A model generated the notes under the pieces. That model was not told the origin of the DNA and ran no database searches. It worked only from the letters and a program-made list of their open reading frames with translations. From contig NZ_LMGI01000002.1 of the NCBI RefSeq assembly GCF_001427105.1, positions 1,323,411-1,387,410 on the forward strand: a DNA stretch of 64,000 bases. The letters run 5' to 3'. The position numbers and the translations under genes were made by a program. This stretch comes from Sphingopyxis sp. Root154 (lineage in GTDB: Bacteria > Pseudomonadota > Alphaproteobacteria > Sphingomonadales > Sphingomonadaceae). Positions 9,912-17,318 of this stretch are shown here, in pieces (within the stretch, counting starts at the first letter, position 1; every line of letters begins with the position of its first letter).

Positions 9912-10840
9912 GTCTTGTCTTTGGGCGCCGGGCCATCGTCCGGCGCCCCGATAATCCGCACGTCCTGCCGCGGATAGGGGATGGCGATCCCGGCTTCCTT
10001 GAAGCGATCCCATATGCCGAGAAACACCTCGCCCTGGATATTGCCGAGTCCCGCCTCGGGGTCCGAAATCCAGTAACGCAGCTCATGCTCGACCGCGCGT
10101 TCGCCAAATGCGGTGATCCACACCGCCGGTTCGGGCTCGTTCAGGATGCGCGGGTTCGTCATTGCGGTCTCGATGATCAGCCGCTGTGCAAGCCGCAAAT
10201 CGCAGGCATAGCCAACAGGTATGCGCATCCGCACGCGCACCTCGGGGCTCGCATAGCTCCAGTTCTCGACCGGCTGCGTCATCAGCAGTTCGTTCGGGAT
10301 AAGATGTTTCTTGCCGTCGCGGGTGACGACATTGACCGCGCGCACGCCGATCTTCGCAACGCGGCCGACATTGGGCACCCCGCCGGGTAGCGCCGATCCG
10401 CCCATCGAACTTCCGTCGCCGACGACGATGATGTCGCCCGGCTTGATCGAACGGTCCATCAGCAGGATGATCCCGGCGATCAGATTGCCGACGGTCTTTT
10501 GCAGCCCGAAACCGATCGCGAGGCCCGCCGCGCCCGAGAAGACTGCAAGCGCGGTCAGGTCGATGCCGAGCAGGTCGATGCCGAAAAGCAGCGCAAAGAC
10601 GAACAGCGCGATCGCGATCAGCTTTTCGGCGAGCAGCCGCTGCGTCGCATCGATCTGGGTGTTGCGGCGGAGCAGCCATTTGATCGACCGCAGGATGATG
10701 CGGACCGCGAGATAAAGCAGCACGGCGACGACGATCGTCGAGAACAGCCCATAGAGCGACAGTCGGTACGAGCCGACGTCGATGCCGATCGCCTTCAGCG
10801 CCTCGATCGTGCGGAGAACGCCCCCGGGCAGCCCGTCCAT
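9908..10840 (-). CDS. MscS-family mechanosensitive ion channel
   Basis: A 310-residue inner-membrane protein. Hydrophobic segments at about residues 23-45, 70-92 and 98-120 match the TM1-TM3 layout of small MscS channels. TM3 contains the glycine/alanine-rich pore stretch FSGAAGLAIGFGLQ, and the beta/alpha vestibule domain follows (about 140-290). Such channels open on osmotic downshock to release solutes. The ATG at 10840 (MDGLPGG) was chosen because it lies 5 bases past the upstream stop; a longer in-frame extension would overlap that gene and has no membrane-protein character. Confidence 0.92.
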   Translation of the reverse strand: MDGLPGGVLRTIEALKAIGIDVGSYRLSLYGLFSTIVVAVLLYLAVRIILRSIKWLLRRNTQIDATQRLLAEKLIAIALFVFALLFGIDLLGIDLTALAVFSGAAGLAIGFGLQKTVGNLIAGIILLMDRSIKPGDIIVVGDGSSMGGSALPGGVPNVGRVAKIGVRAVNVVTRDGKKHLIPNELLMTQPVENWSYASPEVRVRMRIPVGYACDLRLAQRLIIETAMTNPRILNEPEPAVWITAFGERAVEHELRYWISDPEAGLGNIQGEVFLGIWDRFKEAGIAIPYPRQDVRIIGAPDDGPAPKDKT

Positions 10841-10845
10841 CGCGC

Positions 10846-12051
10846 TTATCCCGCTATCGCGGCAAAGCCGCGTTCGAGATCGGCGATCAGGTCGACCGGA
10901 TCCTCGAGCCCGATCGACAAGCGGATGAGCGGATCGGGATCGGTCCATATGGTCGCGGTGCGGAGCGACGGCGGATCGCTCGGCACGACCAGGCTTTCAT
11001 AGCCGCCCCAGCTGAAGCCGATGCCGAAATGGATGAGCGAATCGATGAAACGCGTCCGCGCGGCTTCGTCGACGCCCTTCAGCGTGAAACCGAACAGCCC
11101 GCTCGTGCCGGCGAAATCGCGCGCCCAGATCGCATGGCCGGGATCGCCGGGCAGGGCCGGATGCAGCAAGCGGCCGACTTCCGCGCGCGCGGCGAGCCAG
11201 TTCGCGACCGCCAGCCCATTCGCGCCGTGGCGCTGCATCCGCACGTCGAGCGTGCGCAGCCCGCGCAGCATCAGCGCGCAATCGTCGGGCGAAACCGCCT
11301 GCCCGAGCTGATACGCCGCCTGCCGCAGCCGCGGCCACACCGCCTTGGTCGCGGTCAGCGAGCCCATCATCGCATCGCTGTGCCCGCCGACATATTTGGT
11401 GAGGCTCATCATCGTCACGTCGACGCCGTGCGACAACGCCGGGAACAGCAAGGGCGTCGCCCAGGTGTTGTCGAGCATCGTCAGCACGCCGCGAGCCCCC
11501 GCGACGCGGGTGATCGCGGGAATATCCTGCACCTCGAACGTCAGGCTGCCCGGCGATTCGAGGAAGATCAGCTTCGTCTCGGGCCGAATCAGGTTGGCGA
11601 TCCCCGCGCCGACGAGCGGGTCATAGTAGGTCGTCTCGACCCCAAGGCGCGCGAGCATGCCGTTGCAGAAGGCGCGCGTCGGTTCGTAAGCGCTGTCGAC
11701 CATCAGCAGGTGATCGCCCGGCGACAGCAGCGCGAGCAACCCGGCCGAATTGGCCGCGACCCCCGACGGATAGAGCAAGGTGCCCTCGGCCCCCAGCTCC
11801 ATCTGCGTCAACGCATCAGCGAGCGCCCACACTGTCGGCGTCCCGCGCCGGCCGTAATAGAGTTTGTCGTGCGTCGCATGGCCGCGCGCCTTCAGGTCGG
11901 CGATATTGTCGTAGAGGATCGTCGAGGCCCGCCATACCGGCGGGTTGACGACGCCGCCGCCCAGCCGCGGGTCGCCGGTCCATTCGGGACGCCGTCCGCC
12001 CTGCACGAGTTTCGTCGCAGGGCGGAGGCTGTCATCGTCGCTGTTGCTCAT
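10846..12051 (-). CDS. metC: Cystathionine beta-lyase-like PLP enzyme
   Basis: A 401-residue Cys/Met-metabolism PLP-dependent enzyme. Residues 67-72 (YGRRGTPT) bind the cofactor phosphate, DNTWATP at 194-200 contains the pyridine-binding Asp, and Lys219 in MSLTKYVGGHSD forms the Schiff base. The sequence is closest to cystathionine beta-lyases (cystathionine to homocysteine, pyruvate and ammonia), but gamma-lyase or synthase activity cannot be excluded by reading alone. The start MSNSDDDS was chosen because upstream codons have no family match. It is followed by the mscS-like gene after 5 bases; the adjacent sulfurtransferase suggests a sulfur-metabolism neighbourhood. Confidence 0.88.
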   Translation of the reverse strand: MSNSDDDSLRPATKLVQGGRRPEWTGDPRLGGGVVNPPVWRASTILYDNIADLKARGHATHDKLYYGRRGTPTVWALADALTQMELGAEGTLLYPSGVAANSAGLLALLSPGDHLLMVDSAYEPTRAFCNGMLARLGVETTYYDPLVGAGIANLIRPETKLIFLESPGSLTFEVQDIPAITRVAGARGVLTMLDNTWATPLLFPALSHGVDVTMMSLTKYVGGHSDAMMGSLTATKAVWPRLRQAAYQLGQAVSPDDCALMLRGLRTLDVRMQRHGANGLAVANWLAARAEVGRLLHPALPGDPGHAIWARDFAGTSGLFGFTLKGVDEAARTRFIDSLIHFGIGFSWGGYESLVVPSDPPSLRTATIWTDPDPLIRLSIGLEDPVDLIADLERGFAAIAG

Positions 12052-12121
12052 CCCCGCCTTGTTAGCGGAGCACCGGCCAAAATCTACCCTTCGCCAAGAG
12101 GATATTCGGGCCGGATTTGGG

Positions 12122-12964
12122 TCAGGCGGCGCCGGTCGCCTTGGGTGTCGCGGGATCGGCGCCCCATTCGACCCAGCTGCCGTCATAGACCGCGACGTCA
12201 TCCTTGCCGAGGAGGTGCGCGCCGAATGCGACGACGGTCGCGGTCATGCCGCTGCCGCAGGTGGTGATGAGCGGTTTGTCGAGATCGACCCCGGCGGCGT
12301 CGAACGCGGCCTTCAGATCGTCGCCGCGCTTCCATGTGCCGTCGGCGTTGAACAGCTGGCCGTGCGGCAGGCTGCGCGAGTTCGGGATATGGCCGGGAGC
12401 AAGACCCGGGCGCGGATCGCGTTCTTCGCCGGTGAAGCGCGCCGCCGGGCGCGCATCGACCACCTGTTCGGCGGCGCTGCCAACGTTTGCGAGCATCTGC
12501 TCCTTCGTGCGCACCGCCTTGGCATCGCGCCACACGGTGAAGTGACGATGCCGCAGCGTCTGCTTGCCCATTTCGAGCCCGCGGCCTTCGGCCTTCCACT
12601 TGGCGAGGCCGCCGTCGAGCAGCGCGACGTCATGCGCGCCGAACAGCTTCAACAGCCACCAGCCGCGCGCCGCGCTCTTCAGTGGGCTGTCGTCGTAAAG
12701 CACGATGCGGCTGCCATCGCCGAGGCCGAGCGACTGCATGCGGCTGGCGAATTTCTCGGCCTGCGGCGCCATATTGTCGATATCGCTCGACGGATCGGTC
12801 AGTTCGGCCAGGTCCATGAATACCGCGCCGGGGATGTGGCCCGCTTCATATTCGGCGCGCGCATCGCGTCCCTCGTCGGCAAGGAATTTCGTCGCATCGA
12901 CGACCCGCAGGTCCGATGCCCCCAGTTCGCGTTCCAGCCAGTCGGTTGAGACCAAGGCGTCCAT
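12122..12964 (-). CDS. sseA: 3-mercaptopyruvate sulfurtransferase
   Basis: A 280-residue protein with two rhodanese domains (about 1-130 and 150-280). The active-site loop CGSGMTA with Cys236 fits mercaptopyruvate sulfurtransferases (CGSGVTA-type) better than thiosulfate-specific rhodaneses, which have CRKGVT. It transfers sulfur from 3-mercaptopyruvate to acceptors such as thiols or cyanide. The start at 12964 has an AGGAG ribosome-binding site six bases away; the frame is open further upstream but without that support. Same strand as the next gene (metC-like), 70 bases away. Confidence 0.93.
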   Translation of the reverse strand: MDALVSTDWLERELGASDLRVVDATKFLADEGRDARAEYEAGHIPGAVFMDLAELTDPSSDIDNMAPQAEKFASRMQSLGLGDGSRIVLYDDSPLKSAARGWWLLKLFGAHDVALLDGGLAKWKAEGRGLEMGKQTLRHRHFTVWRDAKAVRTKEQMLANVGSAAEQVVDARPAARFTGEERDPRPGLAPGHIPNSRSLPHGQLFNADGTWKRGDDLKAAFDAAGVDLDKPLITTCGSGMTATVVAFGAHLLGKDDVAVYDGSWVEWGADPATPKATGAA

Positions 12965-13148
12965 GTCATGCTCCTGTTGCGACCGGTCGGGAACATGTTT
13001 GCCTGTCCCTCGCCCGGCCATCCTGCTGTGGCTCTGTTTTCCTGGGGACAACAAGCCTATGCCCCCACCCTCGCTTTTTCAAGCGCAGTCGATCCTGCCC
13101 CAGCCGATGCTGCACCGCAACAAAAAACCAGTGCCGTTTTGAGCCAAA

Positions 13149-14483
13149 CTATTGAGCGCGCTTGACGGCGGTCGAGCGCGCTGCGGGCCGATCGACGGTA
13201 TAGGATGCGCGGTCGAGCGGCAGCGGTGCGAGCTTTTCGCTCCCGCTCGCACCCTGTTCGCGGCCGAGGACAAAACTGCCGGCATTCTGGCCGAAGGCAT
13301 CGCCCTCGCCATCCCAATGATAGGTCACGTCGAACGCGATAACGGGGACCAGCATCGGCTTGCCGCCGATCATCAGCGGCTCGATCGCGGCGCGCGGCAG
13401 CATGACCTCGGTCGACAATTCCTCGCCTGCGCCGGGCGCAAGCATCATATCGTCGCGCAGCACGCTGCCGCCCGCGCCGTCGAAGAAGCGCGCCAGCACC
13501 GGTTCGGTCATCGCCGATCCCTGGTTGAGCGCGATGCGGACCATCAGGCCGGTCGCCGCGGTCGCCCCCTGATTCATGAGGTGAAGCGCAAAGCCGACCG
13601 CCACATGGTCGGCGGCGAAGCGGATGCTGCGAATCTCGAGCGCCATGCCGATGATCGCGCGCTTTTCAGCCGCGGGACGCGTGACAAGCGGCGAAGGCGC
13701 AGGCCGCTCGGGCGGCGCAAGCGGCGCGCGCGCAGGCGGGGGCGCGGCCGGGCGCGGCGCCACCGGCTGCGTTGGCTTCGGCGCGGAGGGCTTTGGCGAA
13801 GCTGGCGACGCGGCGCGCTGAGCCGGCGGTGTCGGCGCCGGACGCGACGCCTCGGGCGCTTCGTCGATGGCCGCGCCGGCCGGCGCGGCACGGCGGCGCC
13901 AGTACCAGAAACCAGCGCCCGCAGCCGCCAGCGCGGCAAGCACCCAGGCCCAGACCGGCGTGCCCGACGGCTCGTTCGCGGGAGCCGCCGCGACAGGCGT
14001 TTCGTCATTGGTGACGGGTACGGCGTCGGCGGCCGTGGGCGGCGCAGCGGTCTCAAGCGGCGGCAATGCTGAATTGTCGGTCGTGGCGGGCGGCGCCGGG
14101 TTTGCGGTTTCCGGTGCGGCCGTACGCGGAGCCGCTACCGCGGGGGCGCCCCGCCGTGTTGGTGCCGGCGCGGGTGTCGGGGTGGCGGTCGCCGGCTGGG
14201 TGGGTGCGACGCGCCGCGGCGCCACCGGCTGTGTCGGCGTCGGCGCGGGGGTGGGTGTCGGCTGGCCGCGGCGCTCACCCGGCGCCACTGGTGGCAGGCC
14301 ATTGTCCGAGGGACCCTGCACACCCGGCGTACGGCCGTCATCGGCGGGCGGCGGCAGGCGGAAGTCGATCGGGCGTGAGGAGGTTCCGGTGTCCTGCGCG
14401 CGCGCGGGCATCGCCGCGCTCAGCATCGCCGCAGCCAGCGCCAGCGTCGCCACCTGTTCTCGCCCGAAGTTACGCACCGTCAT
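13149..14483 (-). CDS. Proline-rich membrane-anchored protein of unknown function
   Basis: A 444-residue protein not matched to a named family. It has a signal peptide (residues 1-30, ending PARAQ) and a proline/alanine/threonine linker (about 40-170). One transmembrane helix (about 176-195, VWAWVLAALAAAGAGFWYW) is followed by RRR, then a second proline-rich spacer (about 205-265) and a folded beta-rich C-terminal domain (about 270-415). The RRR after the helix suggests that the C-terminal domain is cytoplasmic and the first linker periplasmic (inference). A direct-repeat motif shared with degP lies 41-58 bases upstream of the start. Codon use is like its neighbours. Confidence 0.8.
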   Translation of the reverse strand: MTVRNFGREQVATLALAAAMLSAAMPARAQDTGTSSRPIDFRLPPPADDGRTPGVQGPSDNGLPPVAPGERRGQPTPTPAPTPTQPVAPRRVAPTQPATATPTPAPAPTRRGAPAVAAPRTAAPETANPAPPATTDNSALPPLETAAPPTAADAVPVTNDETPVAAAPANEPSGTPVWAWVLAALAAAGAGFWYWRRRAAPAGAAIDEAPEASRPAPTPPAQRAASPASPKPSAPKPTQPVAPRPAAPPPARAPLAPPERPAPSPLVTRPAAEKRAIIGMALEIRSIRFAADHVAVGFALHLMNQGATAATGLMVRIALNQGSAMTEPVLARFFDGAGGSVLRDDMMLAPGAGEELSTEVMLPRAAIEPLMIGGKPMLVPVIAFDVTYHWDGEGDAFGQNAGSFVLGREQGASGSEKLAPLPLDRASYTVDRPAARSTAVKRAQ

Positions 14484-14523
14484 CTTGTCCGCGATCCCAC
14501 ACTACCCATATCTCGCACACGCC

Positions 14524-14541
14524 GCTGAATTGGCGCTGAAC
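14524..14541 (-). promoter_or_regulatory. Candidate regulator site: TTCA direct repeat, 11-bp period
   Basis: On the minus strand the site reads GTTCA, seven bases, TTCAGC. It lies 41 bases before the start of the proline-rich membrane protein. The same 11 fixed positions and the same spacing recur upstream of the degP-like gene (25510-25527). One-helical-turn direct repeats are typical of OmpR-family response regulators; the assignment is inference. Confidence 0.4.
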
Positions 14542-14605
14542 CTTGCGGCCGCTTCCGTTCAACCATATCGGTGACATCGGCGCCGCTGCGCACTAGAGCC
14601 TTTCC

Positions 14606-15076
14606 ATGACCGATTCCACCCCTACCCCGCTCCAGCCGAAACATCTCGGCCAATCCAGCGAACTTCCTGCCTCGCCCGAGGCCGCGGTTCTCGACTATGT
14701 GCCCAATCCGCGCGCCGGCGAGCTCTATCTCGTCCGCTTCGCGGCGCCCGAGTTCACCTCGCTCTGCCCGGTGACCGGCCAGCCCGATTTCGCGCATCTC
14801 GTCATCGATTATGCGCCCGGCGAAACGATCGTCGAATCGAAGAGCCTGAAGCTGTTCCTTGGGTCCTTCCGCAATCATGCCGGCTTTCACGAGGATTGCA
14901 CCGTCGGCATCGGCCGCCGCCTGTTCGATGAGATGCAGCCCCGGTGGCTGCGCATCGGCGGTTACTGGTATCCGCGCGGCGGCATCCCAATCGACGTCTT
15001 CTGGCAATCGAGCGCGCCGCCCGCCGACCTGTGGCTTCCCGATCAGGGCGTGGCACCCTATCGCGGACGCGGATGA
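14606..15076 (+). CDS. queF: NADPH-dependent 7-cyano-7-deazaguanine reductase QueF
   Basis: A 156-residue enzyme that reduces preQ0 to preQ1 in queuosine biosynthesis. Cys54 ([10 protein letters not shown]) forms the thioimide with substrate, with Asp61 as acid/base. The QueF signature [15 protein letters not shown] lies at about 77-91, followed by HEDC. Length matches the short, Bacillus-type subfamily. It is transcribed divergently from the proline-rich protein gene, sharing a 122-base region. No preQ1 riboswitch was recognised in that region. Confidence 0.95.
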   Translation: MTDSTPTPLQPKHLGQSSELPASPEAAVLDYVPNPRAGELYLVRFAAPEFTSLCPVTGQPDFAHLVIDYAPGETIVESKSLKLFLGSFRNHAGFHEDCTVGIGRRLFDEMQPRWLRIGGYWYPRGGIPIDVFWQSSAPPADLWLPDQGVAPYRGRG

Positions 15077-15101
15077 TAATTCATCTTTCCGTCACAAAAT
15101 A

Positions 15102-15117
15102 TTGACATTAGTGTCAG
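15102..15117. promoter_or_regulatory. Palindromic operator-like site before the thioesterase gene
   Basis: TTGACATTAGTGTCAG contains inverted TGACA/TGTCA arms around a 4-base centre, in an AT-rich patch ending four bases before the ATG at 15122. It occupies the place where a ribosome-binding site would be, so bound protein could block transcription or a short leader. The form resembles TetR-type operators of fatty-acid genes; this is inference. Confidence 0.45.
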
Positions 15118-15121
15118 CGAT

Positions 15122-15532
15122 ATGACCACCGCTTCCCTTCCGCACGACCATGCGATCGCCGTTGGTGCCGACCAGATCGATTTCATGGGTCATGTGAACA
15201 ACGCCCATTATCTGAGCTGGGTGCAGGACGCGGTGCTGTCGCACTGGCGCCAGATCGCGCCGCCCGACGCGGTCGCTGCGCATCTGTGGGTCGCGCTGAA
15301 ACACGAGATCACCTATCGTCGCCCCGCCTTCCTCGACGATCAGGTCATCGCGACCGTGATCCTTGAAAAGGTGCAAGGCGCACGCGCCTTCTACGAAACG
15401 GTCATCAAACGCGGCGAAGACGTGCTCGCCGAGGTGAAGTCGAGCTGGTGCTGCATCGATGCCCAGACGCTGCGTCCCGCGCGGCTTGCGAGCGACGTCA
15501 TTGCGCGCTTTTTCCCGAGCGAGAAAGTCTAG
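15122..15532 (+). CDS. Acyl-CoA thioesterase, hotdog fold (YbgC/4HBT type)
   Basis: A 136-residue single hotdog-domain protein. The signature DQIDFMGHVNNAHYLSW at about residues 19-35 carries the catalytic Asp seen in 4-hydroxybenzoyl-CoA thioesterase/YbgC-like enzymes, which hydrolyse acyl-CoA to acid and CoA. The chain length preferred cannot be told. No convincing Shine-Dalgarno is visible; an inverted repeat occupies that position, so a short or absent leader is possible. It begins 45 bases after queF. Confidence 0.88.
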   Translation: MTTASLPHDHAIAVGADQIDFMGHVNNAHYLSWVQDAVLSHWRQIAPPDAVAAHLWVALKHEITYRRPAFLDDQVIATVILEKVQGARAFYETVIKRGEDVLAEVKSSWCCIDAQTLRPARLASDVIARFFPSEKV

Positions 15533-15544
15533 GCTTTGGGCGTG

Positions 15545-15574
15545 AAAAGGCCCCCTCCTTGTGAGGAGAGGGCC
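15545..15574 (-). terminator. Hairpin terminator between convergent genes
   Basis: GGCCCCCTCCT (15549-15559) pairs with AGGAGAGGGCC (15564-15574) with one mismatch and a TGTG loop. On the minus strand it is followed by UUUU, so it most likely ends the small secreted protein gene at 15591-15827. It may also slow transcription from the thioesterase gene. Confidence 0.7.
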
Positions 15575-15590
15575 ATATCCTGCCGCGAAT

Positions 15591-15827
15591 TTACGGGCTT
15601 ACCGGCTCGTCGTCATCGTTGCCATCGACCACCAGCCAGATACCGCCGGCAATGATCGCAAGCCCGAGCACGATCGCAATCCAGCTCGCGCCTTCGAGTT
15701 CGTTCTGACCCTCGGTAACAGACCCCGCGCGGGCAGCGTCCAGCGCGGGCGCAGCCGACGCGGCCACCGGCGCAAAGACCATCGACGTCGCCGCGAACGA
15801 AATCGCGGCCTTCTTTAAGAGATTCAT
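15591..15827 (-). CDS. Small secreted membrane protein of unknown function
   Basis: A 78-residue protein. Residues 1-26 are a signal peptide (MNLLKKAAIS ... ASAAP). A short polar segment follows, then one transmembrane helix (about 49-68, ending GGIWLVV) and an acidic tail, DGNDDDEP. The start at 15827 has a clear AAAGGAG ribosome-binding site seven bases upstream; the frame extends further but without a site. Such short signal-peptide plus helix proteins are common in sphingomonads and have no assigned role. It is monocistronic, bounded by its own terminator. Confidence 0.75.
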   Translation of the reverse strand: MNLLKKAAISFAATSMVFAPVAASAAPALDAARAGSVTEGQNELEGASWIAIVLGLAIIAGGIWLVVDGNDDDEPVSP

Positions 15828-15904
15828 CGCAAACTCCTTTTTTTCAGCGGGCTTGAAACGCCGCCGACGGGGCGTTGGTTCCATGGCGCCGCGCCGGGTC
15901 GGAG

Positions 15905-17191
15905 CTAGGCGGCCGCGAACCTGATGGGGAGGCGCTTCAGTCCGCCGACGAACACCGATTCGACTCGCGCGGGTTCACCGGCCAGTTCGAGGCTTTTCAG
16001 CCGCGGCAAAAGCTCCTCCATCAATATGCGCATCTCCATGCGCGCGAGATGCTGCCCAAGGCAGACATGTGCGCCAGACCCGAAGGCGATCTGCTGGTTC
16101 TTTTCACGGTCGGGGTCGAAAGCGAAAGGATCGCCGAACACCGCCTCGTCGCGGTTGCCGGAAACATAATTGAGCATCAGCCAGTCGCCTTCGCGAATCG
16201 TCTGGCCGCCGATCTCGACGTCCTCCTTGGCGCTGCGCATGAAATGCTGGACCGGCGTCGTCCAGCGGATCGCCTCCTCGATCAGCCCCGCTTTGTCGCT
16301 GTCGGCGGCGCGGAAGCGTTCGAACAGCGCCGGGTTCTTCGCCAGTTCCATCATCGCGCCCGCGGTCGACGCGCTCGTCGTGTCGTGCCCCGCGGTCGCG
16401 ACGATCATATAATAGCCGGCGAGTTCGCGATCGGGGATCTGCTCGCCATTGACCGTCGCGTTTGCGATCACCGTCGCAATGTCCTCGCGCGGGTTGGCGC
16501 GGCGTTCGGCGGTGAGCGCGCCGAAATAATTTTCGAAATCGGCGATGACGTAATTGAGCATCGCGATCGCCTGTTCAGCGCTGGTGATCGCCTCGCGGCT
16601 CCGGTTCAGCTCGGGGTCGGTCGGGCCGAATAATTGCTGCGTCAGCATCAGCATCCGCGGCTCGTCCTCGCGCGGGACGCCCAAGATGTCCATGATGACG
16701 CGCAGCGGATAATGCGCCGCGACATCGCGCGCGAAATCGCATTCTCCGCCCGCTTCGAGCATGTGGTCGACCGTTTCGCATGCCAGTTGGCGGATGCGAT
16801 CCTCGACGATCTTCAAATTCTTGGGCATGAACCAGCTCTGCGTCAGCAGCCGGTATTTCATGTGATCGGGGGCATCCATCTGGACCAGCGAGCGGATCAG
16901 GTGCCCGTCATTGTTCGGCGTCGCCGCGCGCGCCAGCGCCTCGCCGGCGCGGTTAGTCAGCACGGTCGGGCGGATGCCGTTCGCGAACCGCTGCGGATCG
17001 CGGCTGATCGCCATGATGTCGGCGTGGCGCGTCACCAGCCAAAAAGGATCGTGATCGTGATTCTCGGCCACAGCGAGCGGAGCATTCGCCCGCGCCCAGC
17101 CGAGCTGTTCGTGCAGCGGATCCCATTTGCCGTATGCGACGGGGTCAACGACGGCGGCGGCTACCTCTCCAGGCAATATAGGTTTTGTCAT
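15905..17191 (-). CDS. Cytochrome P450
   Basis: A 428-residue soluble bacterial P450 that activates O2 at a thiolate haem to hydroxylate a small organic substrate. The I-helix oxygen-activation motif AGHDTTS is at 267-273, the ExxR salt bridge is Glu306-Arg309, and the haem loop FGSGAHVCLG places the axial ligand at Cys377. The sequence feels close to the CYP108-type terpene or aromatic hydroxylases, but family assignment needs alignment. No ferredoxin or ferredoxin reductase gene lies nearby, so electrons must come from elsewhere. The start MTKPILPGE was preferred over upstream in-frame codons that lack family character. Confidence 0.94.
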   Translation of the reverse strand: MTKPILPGEVAAAVVDPVAYGKWDPLHEQLGWARANAPLAVAENHDHDPFWLVTRHADIMAISRDPQRFANGIRPTVLTNRAGEALARAATPNNDGHLIRSLVQMDAPDHMKYRLLTQSWFMPKNLKIVEDRIRQLACETVDHMLEAGGECDFARDVAAHYPLRVIMDILGVPREDEPRMLMLTQQLFGPTDPELNRSREAITSAEQAIAMLNYVIADFENYFGALTAERRANPREDIATVIANATVNGEQIPDRELAGYYMIVATAGHDTTSASTAGAMMELAKNPALFERFRAADSDKAGLIEEAIRWTTPVQHFMRSAKEDVEIGGQTIREGDWLMLNYVSGNRDEAVFGDPFAFDPDREKNQQIAFGSGAHVCLGQHLARMEMRILMEELLPRLKSLELAGEPARVESVFVGGLKRLPIRFAAA

Positions 17192-17318
17192 GCAACCAAA
17201 GCTGCCTGATCGCGTGCCGTCTGTCGAGCCTCGACGACGGCCTGCCGAAAGGGGGCGTTGCGAGGGCTGGCGCATGCGCCTAGCCCGAACCGCAAAATCA
17301 TTACCGGGGATCGCAATC

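Noticed and set aside
12965-13148. A structured RNA (SRP or 6S type) in the gap upstream of sseA
   Set aside because: No conserved tetraloop, internal-loop or open-bubble pattern was recognisable on either strand.
14484-14605. A preQ1 riboswitch upstream of queF
   Set aside because: No C-rich loop plus A-rich pseudoknot tail could be found; only the direct-repeat motif was seen.
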